Shown here in pieces: positions 1-7,967 of a stretch of DNA of 64,000 nucleotides. Below the pieces are notes generated by a model. That model saw only the letters and a program-made list of their open reading frames with translations, did no database searches and was not told the origin of the DNA. The stretch's first letter is position 1. Every line of letters starts with the position of its first letter. The DNA lies in NCBI RefSeq assembly GCF_001442615.1, contig NZ_LMXN01000002.1:496001-560000 (forward strand), given 5' to 3'. This stretch comes from Algoriphagus resistens (GTDB lineage: Bacteria; Bacteroidota; Bacteroidia; Cytophagales; Cyclobacteriaceae). Made by a program: the position numbers and the translations under genes.

Positions 1-1259
1 GCCGTCATCAGACAGGCTAAGGATGCAGCCAAAAGAGATTTAAGTCCCAATCTGCTGATATTAGCTTGTTGGTTTGGAGCTATTATAGCTATTCCGCCCA
101 ATTGTATCGCAATCGAACTGAAATTAGAAAAACCACAAAGCGCATAGGTAGCGATTACAATTGATTTGGCGCTCAAACTACCAACTTCCTTCATCTCGGA
201 GAGGCTCAAATAAGCTACAAACTCATTGATCACAGTTTTTTGTCCAAGTAAACTTCCAACCTGAAGTGTATCCGCCCAATCAACACCGATCACCCAGGCA
301 AATACCCTAAAGATCTGCCCAAACAGATATTCCAGGGAGAAACCCTGGAACTGACCATTGGTGGTTCTTACCACAAATTCATTTAAGCCGGTGACATCTC
401 CCAAGATTCCCATCAAAAGGTAATTCACCGCTGCAATCACAGCTATAAAAGCCAAAAGCATAGCACCTACGTTCAGCGCTAACTTCAATCCCTCGGATGC
501 ACCTATTGACATGGCATCAATAAGATTCACTCCCATGGCTTCCTCATTCACTTCCAGCTTATCCTGTACCAGTTCCTTTTCCAGTTCAGGGATAAACATC
601 TTGGACATCACTATCGCCGCAGGAGCGTTCATGATACTTGCTCCAAGTAAATATGCGGCAAATTTACTTTGCTCCTCCAGACTATCACCTCCTAGAAAGG
701 CTACATAACCAGCCAAAACGCCTCCTGCGATTGTGGCCATCCCTCCAGTCATCAGACACATCAGTTCTGATTTGCTCATCTGAGGGATAAAAGGACGGAC
801 TAGCAACGGGGCTTCTGTCTGACCAAGAAAAATATTTCCTGCAGCAGACAGGCTCTCAGGACCGGAAAGTCTCATGGTCCTAGCCATCACCCAGGCTATA
901 CCGAAAACTACTTTTTGGAGAATTCCCAAATAATATAACCCTGCCGAAACCGTAGAGAAGAAGATAATGGTGGGAAGTACTTGAAATGCGAAGATAAAAC
1001 CGTAACTATCGCCCGCCAGGTCACCAAATATAAACGCAGCTCCATCGCGACTGAAGCTCAGAAACTTCACAAAGCCCCGGCTAACCATGGCAAAAGCACT
1101 TTCCACGAAAGGAACCTGGGTAATCAAAAATCCAAAAACCAGCTGAAGTAAAATACCAATACCGACTAATCTCCAGTCGATTTTCTTTCTATTGCTTGAA
1201 AAAATAAAAGCCACCAAAACGATGACCGCTAGACCAAAGACCCCTCTTAAGTAATCCAT
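1..1259 (-). CDS. Concentrative nucleoside transporter (NupC/CNT family), 3' part missing
   Basis: Reading the minus strand from ATG at 1259 gives an uninterrupted frame to the window edge, beginning MDYLRGVFGLAVIVLVAF, so about 419 residues are present and the C-terminal end is cut off. The protein is very hydrophobic. It carries CNT hallmarks such as GQTEAPLLVRPF in the middle, the MTGGMATIAGGVLAGYV segment, and NEFVAYLSLSE followed by CGFSNFSSIAIQLGG near the end. Family members import nucleosides through the inner membrane using a sodium or proton gradient. It follows the bifunctional nuclease gene on the same strand after a 500-base gap with its own terminator, so it is probably transcribed separately. 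Substrate is inferred from family only. Confidence 0.9.
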   Translation of the reverse strand, partial: MDYLRGVFGLAVIVLVAFIFSSNRKKIDWRLVGIGILLQLVFGFLITQVPFVESAFAMVSRGFVKFLSFSRDGAAFIFGDLAGDSYGFIFAFQVLPTIIFFSTVSAGLYYLGILQKVVFGIAWVMARTMRLSGPESLSAAGNIFLGQTEAPLLVRPFIPQMSKSELMCLMTGGMATIAGGVLAGYVAFLGGDSLEEQSKFAAYLLGASIMNAPAAIVMSKMFIPELEKELVQDKLEVNEEAMGVNLIDAMSIGASEGLKLALNVGAMLLAFIAVIAAVNYLLMGILGDVTGLNEFVVRTTNGQFQGFSLEYLFGQIFRVFAWVIGVDWADTLQVGSLLGQKTVINEFVAYLSLSEMKEVGSLSAKSIVIATYALCGFSNFSSIAIQLGGIAIIAPNQQANISRLGLKSLLAASLACLMT

Positions 1260-1710
1260 TCAGTAAGTGTTGCAAATAAGACCTAAAAATAAGGAACACC
1301 TGTTCATAAAACAATCATGAATTAAATGTGGGGTTATTAAAATGAGAGGTAGTGATTGAAAAATGATCAGTTTTCAGTCCAAGTGATCCAAATTTATTGT
1401 AATAAAGTTCCATTTAAGTGCACATTTTGACTTGGACCCACTTCATAGCAGCCTTCAGGCTGTAATTCTATGAATGGTCAAAACAGAATATAATTTCACA
1501 TTTCGACTAGTCGTGGAATCACGAAGAGCAGACTACTATTGGTTCACGTGAAACACCTGCAAGGTAATATCCTGGCTGCCAAGGCTTCTAGACATCAAGT
1601 TTAAATCCCGCCAGGGCCTTTGGAAGCCTCAAGACTTTAAAATTTAAGCCCAAGCGATGAGACATAAAATTAACAATCCTATTCTGGGGCTCAAATTATT
1701 CGCTGTGGTT
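1260..1710. other. Intergenic region with parS-like palindrome and hairpins
   Basis: About 450 bases without a convincing gene separate the nuclease terminator from the nucleoside permease start. It must contain the permease promoter, although I cannot point to a clear TAnnTTTG box. It holds a parS-like 16-mer at 1540-1555, a small hairpin CGTGGAATCACG just to its left (1513-1524), and a hairpin around 1445-1475 with stem CAGCC/GGCTG inside CATAG/CTATG. I see no RNA gene that I recognise. Confidence 0.6.
1540..1555. promoter_or_regulatory. Candidate parS (ParB-binding) site
   Basis: The 16-mer TGGTTCACGTGAAACA differs at one position from the widely conserved chromosomal parS consensus TGTTTCACGTGAAACA and keeps the full central palindrome TTCACGTGAA. 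It lies in non-coding DNA. ParB binds such sites, which usually cluster near the replication origin, and ParA uses them for chromosome segregation. No parA or parB gene is in the window. The match is seen directly; the function is inferred from the consensus. Confidence 0.5.
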
Positions 1711-1753
1711 GAAAAAAACAAAAAAGCCCGAGAAGAAAATAACCCGGGCCTTT
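1711..1753 (-). terminator. Rho-independent terminator of the etf-nuclease operon
   Basis: On the minus strand the stem GCCCG/CGGGC is followed by TTTTTTG and a second T run, starting seven bases after the stop codon of the bifunctional nuclease gene. It would end the etfB-etfA-nuclease transcript. Confidence 0.75.
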
Positions 1754-1759
1754 AATGAA

Positions 1760-2356
1760 TCAGTTTCTTTTGTTGATTTCGTCTCTAATCCGGGCCGCCC
1801 GCTCATAATCCTCATTATTTATGGCTTTGTCGAGCATTTGATTAAGCTTGTCCAAACTGAAGTCCTTTAAAGAAGCTTCTTTCTTCGTGGAAAATTTCTG
1901 GGTAGATGGTTTGGGTTCCTTTGTATCATCTTTCTTTTCCACTTCATAATGTTCCACCGCCCCTTCAGACATGGCTTTTTCAGTACAAAACACAGGACTT
2001 CCAAATCTTATCGCAATTGCTATGGCATCAGAAGGCCGTGCATCTATCTCAGATTCGATCTGGTCGCTCTTACACTGGATTTTAGCATAATAGACACCTT
2101 CTTTCATATCTGTAATTACGATTCTCTCGACATCAAAATTGAATCCGGTCGCAAATGACTTGAACAAATCATGTGTCATCGGACGATTAGGAATAATCTT
2201 TTCGATTTCTAAAGCTATCGCCTGAGCTTCAAACATACCAATTACTATCGGCAGGCGTCTAGCTCCACCAACTTCCCCCAACACCAAGGTAAATGACCCC
2301 GACTGGGAGTGATTGGACGAAAGTCCCAAAATCTCAAGTTCTATGAGTTTTTCCAC
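1760..2356 (-). CDS. Bifunctional nuclease domain (DUF151/BFN) protein with C-terminal UvrB/UvrC motif
   Basis: The first 135 or so residues form a BFN/DUF151 domain, visible in EVGGARRLPIVIGMFEAQAI and in RPSDAIAIAIRFGSPVF. A charged linker follows, then a C-terminal UVR motif (LDKAINNEDYERAARIRDEI, about residues 174-194) like that joining UvrB to UvrC. BFN proteins have been reported to have RNase and DNase activity; the role in Bacteroidota is not established. The gene starts six bases after etfA and is the last gene of that unit. The arrangement etfB-etfA-BFN suggests cotranscription rather than a common pathway. The ATG at 2356 gives the complete domain. Confidence 0.85.
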   Translation of the reverse strand: MEKLIELEILGLSSNHSQSGSFTLVLGEVGGARRLPIVIGMFEAQAIALEIEKIIPNRPMTHDLFKSFATGFNFDVERIVITDMKEGVYYAKIQCKSDQIESEIDARPSDAIAIAIRFGSPVFCTEKAMSEGAVEHYEVEKKDDTKEPKPSTQKFSTKKEASLKDFSLDKLNQMLDKAINNEDYERAARIRDEINKRN

Positions 2357-2362
2357 AAAAAT

Positions 2363-3331
2363 TTATAATTCAGCTTTAAATGCTTCATTTAACTTTGGCA
2401 CAACTTCAAAAGCATCACCTACGATTCCATAATCCGCAGCTTTGAAAAAAGGCGCATCAGGATCTTTATTAATAACTACGATACACTTTGAAGAGTTGAC
2501 TCCCGCAAGATGTTGAATAGCTCCTGAAATTCCTATCGCTATGTACAAAGTTGGGGCTACTTTTATACCTGTTTGCCCTACGTGCTCATGATGTGGTCTC
2601 CATCCTAGATCAGAAACTGGCTTGGAACAAGCCGTCGCTGCTCCTAAGGTTTTTGCCATTTCCTCTACCATTCCCCAGTTTTCGGGACCTTTCAATCCTC
2701 TCCCACCCGATACAACAATGTCTGCTTCAGGAAGAAGTACATCGCCTGTAGCGCGTTCAGTAGAAGTGATTTTAGATGCGAAGTCTGCATCATTAAGTGA
2801 AACGTCGAAACTTTCCACCTGTGCATCAGCTCCATCCTGTTTCAAATCAATTGCATTCTTTTTGATTGCCAGAATTTTATTTTCAGTAGTAACAGTAGTT
2901 TCAGCAAAAGCTTTTCCAGTATAGATACTTCTTTTCACGACATACTGGGCATCAGTTTTCGGCAATTCTACCGCATTGGAGACCAAACCAGCATTCAGTT
3001 TGATTGCTAATCTAGCTGCAACGGCATCACCCAAAGATGATTTAGCCAAAACCAAAGTTTTGGCGCCTGTCAGGTCAAAAGCCTGAGCTACTGCCGAAGC
3101 ATGCGCCTGGATTACCCCTGCATCTAACTTGCTGTCTGCACCATGAAGCACTTTTGCAGCCCCCGCTTTGCCTATTGAAGCTAATTCAGCATTATCAATA
3201 GTTCCAAGAGCTACTGCCACCACATCTCCCTCACCAGTCTGTGCAGCCAAAGCACTTGCAAAAGAGACCGCCTCAAGGCTTGTCTTTTTTACCTTTCCTT
3301 CAGCTTGTTCTATATACACTAAAATTGACAT
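2363..3331 (-). CDS. etfA: Electron transfer flavoprotein, alpha subunit (FixB family)
   Basis: The 322-residue protein is of normal length for EtfA. The C-terminal third holds the FAD-binding signature: VVSGGRGLKGPENW, then CSKPVSDLGW, GQTGIKVAP, ISGAIQHLAGV and the end segment with NKDPDAPFF and ADYGIVGD. Together with the beta subunit it forms the soluble heterodimer that accepts electrons from acyl-CoA dehydrogenases and passes them to ETF:quinone oxidoreductase. The gene lies 35 bases after etfB and six bases before the nuclease gene. No dehydrogenase partner is in the window. Confidence 0.95.
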   Translation of the reverse strand: MSILVYIEQAEGKVKKTSLEAVSFASALAAQTGEGDVVAVALGTIDNAELASIGKAGAAKVLHGADSKLDAGVIQAHASAVAQAFDLTGAKTLVLAKSSLGDAVAARLAIKLNAGLVSNAVELPKTDAQYVVKRSIYTGKAFAETTVTTENKILAIKKNAIDLKQDGADAQVESFDVSLNDADFASKITSTERATGDVLLPEADIVVSGGRGLKGPENWGMVEEMAKTLGAATACSKPVSDLGWRPHHEHVGQTGIKVAPTLYIAIGISGAIQHLAGVNSSKCIVVINKDPDAPFFKAADYGIVGDAFEVVPKLNEAFKAEL

Positions 3332-3366
3332 AATATCCTAATTTATAATAAGTTATTTGGTTTTGA

Positions 3367-4104
3367 TTAAAGAACTTTTGCTTCGTTCTTCAAAAGCTTC
3401 ACCAGTTCGGCTACATTATCTTTATCCACCAGTTTTACAGCACCTTTGGCCGGAGGGAGTTCATATTTGCTTGCTTCTGCCTGGGTTTCCTGCGAAATAG
3501 GCTCTACCACATTCAGAGGTTTGGTTCTGGCCGACATGATCCCGCGCATGTTTGGGATTTTCCATTCCGCTATCGGCTCCTGACAGCCAGCTATAAGCGG
3601 AAGACTTGCTTCCAGCAATTCTTTTCCACCTTCAATTTCTCGTGCCATTTTCACCGTAGATCCATCAACATCCAATTTCATCACAGGCGAGAACGAAGGA
3701 ATTCCAAGCAACTCACCTACCATGCCATGGACCATTCCGCCATTGAAATCAATAGATTCCCTACCCATCAAAATCAGATCATACCCTCCTTCTTTGGCAT
3801 AATGCGCAATTTGCTGTGCCACAAAATAAGAATCCTTTGGTGCAGAATTTACCCTAATGGCCTCATCAGCACCTATTGCAAGAGCTTTTCTTAAGGTTGG
3901 CTCCGAATCTGCTTCTCCAACATTCAAAACAGTTAACTTTCCACTCGCCTGATCCCGAAGTTCCACAGCGCGGGCCAAGGCATAATCATCATATGGGCCA
4001 ATAATATATTGAACTCCCGTAGAATCAAACTTGGTATTGTCGGCTGTAAACTGAATCTTGGAGGTAGTATCGGGCACGTGGGTGATACAAACAAGAATCT
4101 TCAT
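3367..4104 (-). CDS. etfB: Electron transfer flavoprotein, beta subunit (FixA family)
   Basis: The 245-residue frame starts MKILVCITHVPDTTSKI and contains the ETF beta landmarks GPYDDYALARAVELRD, ILMGRESIDFNGGMVHGMVGELLG, and the recognition-loop region ELLEASLPLIAGCQEPIAE followed by PNMRGIMSARTKPL. The beta subunit carries AMP and the loop that docks on partner dehydrogenases. It is the first gene of the operon, divergent from the TPR gene with 74 bases between the two start codons, so that gap must hold both promoters. Confidence 0.95.
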   Translation of the reverse strand: MKILVCITHVPDTTSKIQFTADNTKFDSTGVQYIIGPYDDYALARAVELRDQASGKLTVLNVGEADSEPTLRKALAIGADEAIRVNSAPKDSYFVAQQIAHYAKEGGYDLILMGRESIDFNGGMVHGMVGELLGIPSFSPVMKLDVDGSTVKMAREIEGGKELLEASLPLIAGCQEPIAEWKIPNMRGIMSARTKPLNVVEPISQETQAEASKYELPPAKGAVKLVDKDNVAELVKLLKNEAKVL

Positions 4105-4178
4105 TGGTTTAGTATTAGATTAGTCTAGATTTATTTCTCGTGAAAATAACAGTAAGCACTTAATTAAAAAAACTATTG

Positions 4179-4511
4179 ATGACCAATCTGGACAGGATAC
4201 ACTTACTTAGACAATTTACAGAAGAAGAACCGGAAAATCCCTTCAACTGGTATGCTTTGGCGATAGAATATAGAGAAAATGATCAAAATGAAGCACTTAT
4301 GCTATTTGCAAAACTGATAAAGGATCATCCCACCTATCTGGCAACTTACTTCCCGGCAGCTCACCTCTATGCAGAATTAGGTGAAATAGATGAGGCCAAA
4401 ATGATTTTTGAAAAGGGAATATCTCTTGCCCATGATCAGATGAACAGGAAAGCCTTGCAGGAATTACAGAATGCCTATCAGAATTTTCTCTTCGAAAATG
4501 ATCTGGATTAG
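4179..4511 (+). CDS. Small tetratricopeptide-repeat protein
   Basis: The 110-residue protein has TPR-like helix pairs: NPFNWYALAIEYRENDQNEA, HPTYLATYFPAAHLYAELGE, and DEAKMIFEKGISLA. There is no signal peptide, so it should be cytosolic and probably a protein-interaction module. I chose the ATG at 4179 over a TTG one codon earlier. It is divergent from etfB. The function is not deducible from sequence. Confidence 0.7.
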   Translation: MTNLDRIHLLRQFTEEEPENPFNWYALAIEYRENDQNEALMLFAKLIKDHPTYLATYFPAAHLYAELGEIDEAKMIFEKGISLAHDQMNRKALQELQNAYQNFLFENDLD

Positions 4512-4693
4512 AAACACCTCCCTGATACCTGACTTGTTTTCATATTCCTTTCCCAGAAAATAGTTATCGATCAGGGCTTCACATAATACTAAAAATGTAG
4601 ATTTAAAAAATCTGCGGATAGCTGTACCTTTTTCTGCGGGAACCACCTTATCTTAAGCTTTCCAAGCTACACTTAATTAAACCCCTTGCTTCA

Positions 4694-5179
4694 ATGATCA
4701 CCCAACAAGATATGCTCACCCATTTTCTTCCAATTCTAGAGAAAAGCGGCAAACGTTATAAAAAGAAAAGCATGGTCCGGGCAAAAAGGGCACAACCTGG
4801 ATTGGTGGTGATCACGAAGACTTCCGATGGAGAAGAGACTAAAAACACCGCGGAAGCAGGTGACTGGCTGGTAGAAAACCAAACAAGCAGTAATGAACAA
4901 TATTTGGTTAAAGCAGAGACTTTTCAAAAAAAATATTCGCTTGTCCAATCATTGGAAAAGGGTTGGGGAAGCTACCAGCCTAAAGGTGAAACAAAAGGGT
5001 TGATTGTAAATGATACACACCTTCAAGCTTTTGGCGCCACAAAAATATTGGAATTCCAAGCCCCTTGGAAAGATACAATGATTGTAAAACCCGGTGATAT
5101 GTTGGTCGTTCCTCCGGAAAAAAATGAAATCTATAGAATAGCCAAAAAAGAGTTTGGGGAGACTTACGTGGAAATCTAA
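4694..5179 (+). CDS. Hypothetical protein, possible PGDYG-type domain
   Basis: This 161-residue soluble protein has two similar parts. The first contains the segment AEAGDWLVENQT followed by YLVKAETFQKKYSL, which resembles the PGDYG-type repeat. The second ends with KPGDMLVVPPEKNEIYRIAKKEFGETY, with the same logic of a PGD turn followed by a short hydrophobic strand. There is no signal peptide or catalytic motif I recognise. The stop codon shares bases with the stop of the convergent MDR dehydrogenase gene (4-base overlap). The domain call is tentative. Confidence 0.65.
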   Translation: MITQQDMLTHFLPILEKSGKRYKKKSMVRAKRAQPGLVVITKTSDGEETKNTAEAGDWLVENQTSSNEQYLVKAETFQKKYSLVQSLEKGWGSYQPKGETKGLIVNDTHLQAFGATKILEFQAPWKDTMIVKPGDMLVVPPEKNEIYRIAKKEFGETYVEI

Positions 5180-6174
5180 GGTACTAAAACAATTTTACCC
5201 ATCTGCTGTCCATCACGCATTCTATCAAAGGCTTTTTCAGCCTCATCAAACTTAAAAACCTGATCTATAATCGGGTGGATCTTCTTTTCACAGACTAAAG
5301 AAACCATTGCTTTAAAATCCGTATCAGACCCCATCGTTGAACCCATTATTTTCAATTGGTTCCAAAAGATTTTTCTGGCTTCCAACTTACTTGGATTGCC
5401 CAATGTGGCTCCATAAAAAACGATTTTCCCACCTGGTTTTGCGACTTGGATCAGCTGGTTCAACGTGTTTCCAACAGCTCCATCAACAATCAAATCAAAC
5501 CCATTTACCTGCTTTAAAGATTCGGATATCCAGTTATTATTCAAATAGTTGAATACATATGACACACCCAGTACTTTAGCTCTTTCCAACTTCTCCGGGC
5601 TGCTGCTGCTAGTAGAAACTTTCGCTCCGAGAGCTAAACCAAACTGCACGGCATACTGAGCAACACCGCCACCAAACCCAGTGACCAACAAATTTTCTCC
5701 CGGCTCTATATTCCCTTGGTAGGTAAGTGCTCGAAAAGCTGTCAGACCGGAAAGAGGCAAGGCGGCAGCTTCTTCCCAAGTCAGGTGTCCAGGTTTATCA
5801 AAAAGCCTGTCTGCCGGCACTACCACCGACTCAGCGAGTGTTCCGTTTCGAGGCATTCCTAAAATCTCAAAAGAAGCACTTTGCACTTTTTGATCTTCTC
5901 CCCAGTGCAGAGCCGGATTAATGATCACCTCCTTCTTGAACCAATCCTGATCCACCCCCTCTCCTAGTTCGGTGACTATTCCGGCTCCATCAGAACCGAG
6001 CACTACTCCGTCTTTTATATTTGGATAAAGCCCCTGTCGACACCATTCATCCCGGTGATTTAAGGCGGCCGCTTTGATGGAAACCCGAACTTCTCCCTTT
6101 TTTAAAGAAATTTCCTGAACTTCAGTCAGAAGCAGTTTTGATTGCTGTTTACTAGCTAAAGTGATTGCTTTCAT
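5176..6174 (-). CDS. Zinc-independent MDR oxidoreductase (quinone-oxidoreductase-like)
   Basis: The 332-residue protein has the medium-chain dehydrogenase fold: an N-terminal GroES-like part (LNHRDEWCRQGLYP, VLGSDGAGIV), then a Rossmann part with GFGGGVAQYAVQFGLALGAKV at about residues 165-185. The catalytic zinc ligands are missing: GSDGAG stands where zinc ADHs have GHE. It is therefore more likely an NADPH-dependent quinone or enone reductase than a zinc alcohol dehydrogenase. It lies ten bases upstream of nothing on its own strand except the dnaB 3' end (6184), so it may be read through from dnaB. The substrate is unknown. Confidence 0.85.
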   Translation of the reverse strand: MKAITLASKQQSKLLLTEVQEISLKKGEVRVSIKAAALNHRDEWCRQGLYPNIKDGVVLGSDGAGIVTELGEGVDQDWFKKEVIINPALHWGEDQKVQSASFEILGMPRNGTLAESVVVPADRLFDKPGHLTWEEAAALPLSGLTAFRALTYQGNIEPGENLLVTGFGGGVAQYAVQFGLALGAKVSTSSSSPEKLERAKVLGVSYVFNYLNNNWISESLKQVNGFDLIVDGAVGNTLNQLIQVAKPGGKIVFYGATLGNPSKLEARKIFWNQLKIMGSTMGSDTDFKAMVSLVCEKKIHPIIDQVFKFDEAEKAFDRMRDGQQMGKIVLVP

Positions 6175-6183
6175 AGCTAAAAA

Positions 6184-7764
6184 TTAAAAAGCATCTTCCG
6201 TATTATTTCTATTCAATAGATCGTCCCCATCATCACTGTTGGCCTTACTCTGAAGTTTGATTGTATTGCCGCTATCAAATTCGGAAACACCGCTTGACTG
6301 GGCTGCAAAGGTAGGCCTGTAAACAGCATTGCCGCCTTGCGGATCCTGCATGTTGCCGAAGCCATCCAAATCCTGGAATTTAGTATACCTACCGATAAAG
6401 CGAAGCCTCACCGTATCCAACGAACCGTTTCTATGCTTGGCAATAATCACCTCACCCACACCCTGGGTAGAGTTATTGTCCTCATCTTCAGTAATCCCAT
6501 AATACTCTGGTCGGTAAAGGAACATTACCATATCGGCATCTTGCTCGATAGCTCCTGATTCCCTCAAATCTGAAAGCTGTGGCCTCTTATCCCCACCTCT
6601 AGTCTCCACCGCTCTGGAAAGCTGGGAAAGAGCAATTACCGGCACTTCCAGTTCTTTGGCGATTTTCTTCAACGCCCTGGAAATACTTGCGATTTCCTGT
6701 TCACGGTTACCTCCTCCACCGGATTTTGCATCGCCTGACATCAGCTGTAAGTAATCGATTACGATCATCTGAATATCGTGCTGTGCCTTAAGCTTCCTGC
6801 ATTTTGCCCGAAGCTCTAGGATAGACAGTGCCGGGGTATCATCTACGAATAGTGGTGCTTTGGAAAGCTTGGCTGTCTTATGGACCAATTGCGCCCACTC
6901 ATGCTCGGCAAGTGTACCCTTTTTGATCTTCTCAGAATCAAGCTCAGCCTCAGAAGAAATCAAACGGTTTACCAACTGGATCGAAGACATCTCCAGGGAG
7001 AAAATAGCCACTGGACGATTATGGTCTACAGCTGCATTTCGTAAAACCGAAAGTACGAATGCGGTCTTACCCATCGCGGGACGTGCGGCAATAATTACCA
7101 AATCTGATTTTTGCCAGCCTGAAGTCACCCTGTCCAATGCAGTAAGACCGGAAGGAACACCCGTCAATCCGTCTTTTTGGCCTTTTCTTGCTTCCAATTC
7201 AATGATTGCCTCACGCATGATGGATTTCATATCGGAGTAATTCTTTCGGATATTTTTTTCGGATATCTCAAAGAGATTCTGCTCCATTTTATCCAACAGT
7301 TCAAAAACATCGGTGGTCTCCTCGTAAGCATCTTTCTGGATATCTGAAGCAATCCTGATCATCTCCCGCTTGATAGATTGCTCGGTGATAATTCTGGCGT
7401 GATACTCAATATTAGCCGCAGAAGCCACTTTCGATGTAAGCTCGGTGACATAAAATGCCCCACCGGCAATCTCCAAATTCCCGCTTTTGCGAAGCTGGGA
7501 AGTCACCGTAAGTAAATCAATCGGCTGGCTCTCGGTAAACAAATCCAAAATAGCCCCAAAAATAACCTGATGGGAATCTTTGTAGAAGCTTTCCACCTTT
7601 AGAATATCGATCACATTCGTAAGCGCATCCTTCTCTAGCATCAGGGCCCCAAGTACAGCTTCCTCAAGCTCAATAGCCTGAGGCGGCACTTTACCGAGCA
7701 TATTGGAGTTCTGATGAGTTGGCTTACTTCTATTGATACGTGGATTGCTGCTTTTCTCGGTCAT
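6184..7764 (-). CDS. dnaB: Replicative DNA helicase DnaB
   Basis: The hexameric helicase unwinds DNA at the replication fork. The N-terminal domain starts at PPQAIELEEAVLGALML. The RecA-like domain contains the Walker A stretch IIAARPAMGKTAFVLSVLRN, the H2 region IFSLEMSSIQLVNRLIS, Walker B MIVIDYLQLM and the end motif AIEQDADMVMFLYRPEYY plus IAKHRNGSLDTVRLRF. A longer frame from 7839 exists, but the ATG at 7764 sits directly behind a promoter and gives the usual DnaB start. No intein is present. The C-terminal tail is about 70 residues longer than the conserved core and low in complexity. Confidence 0.96.
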   Translation of the reverse strand: MTEKSSNPRINRSKPTHQNSNMLGKVPPQAIELEEAVLGALMLEKDALTNVIDILKVESFYKDSHQVIFGAILDLFTESQPIDLLTVTSQLRKSGNLEIAGGAFYVTELTSKVASAANIEYHARIITEQSIKREMIRIASDIQKDAYEETTDVFELLDKMEQNLFEISEKNIRKNYSDMKSIMREAIIELEARKGQKDGLTGVPSGLTALDRVTSGWQKSDLVIIAARPAMGKTAFVLSVLRNAAVDHNRPVAIFSLEMSSIQLVNRLISSEAELDSEKIKKGTLAEHEWAQLVHKTAKLSKAPLFVDDTPALSILELRAKCRKLKAQHDIQMIVIDYLQLMSGDAKSGGGGNREQEIASISRALKKIAKELEVPVIALSQLSRAVETRGGDKRPQLSDLRESGAIEQDADMVMFLYRPEYYGITEDEDNNSTQGVGEVIIAKHRNGSLDTVRLRFIGRYTKFQDLDGFGNMQDPQGGNAVYRPTFAAQSSGVSEFDSGNTIKLQSKANSDDGDDLLNRNNTEDAF

Positions 7765-7768
7765 AGAA

Positions 7769-7801
7769 CAAATGTATTGGGAAAATGGCAAGAGTTTTAA
7801 A
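7769..7801 (-). promoter_or_regulatory. dnaB promoter (Bacteroidota type)
   Basis: On the minus strand TTTA (7801-7798) is followed 21 bases later by TACATTTG (7776-7769), a good match to the Bacteroidota -7 consensus TAnnTTTG. Only four bases separate the box from the ATG at 7764, so the transcript would begin at or within a base or two of the start codon, which implies a leaderless mRNA. Confidence 0.6.
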
Positions 7802-7929
7802 CAACTTTTGCCAAAGTTATCAACAATGAAAATCCTCAATAATCACGCCCCGAAAGGCAAGGCATTACCACTGAAAGAAAAACTTTTGAATTAGAGCTGT
7901 TAGTCTCCTGAGCAGCCGATTATTATTTT

Positions 7930-7937
7930 TAAGTTTG
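7930..7937 (+). promoter_or_regulatory. -7 box for mpl
   Basis: TAAGTTTG matches TAnnTTTG and lies 30 bases before the ATG at 7968. I see no clear -33 TTTG at the proper distance, so the call rests on the -7 element alone. Confidence 0.45.
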
Positions 7938-7967
7938 AGGCATAATTCCAATTCTTTAATTAACCTA

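Noticed and set aside
4072..4084. Second CACGTG (GGGCACGTGGGTG) as a further parS
   Set aside because: It lies inside etfB coding sequence and the flanks do not match the parS arms.
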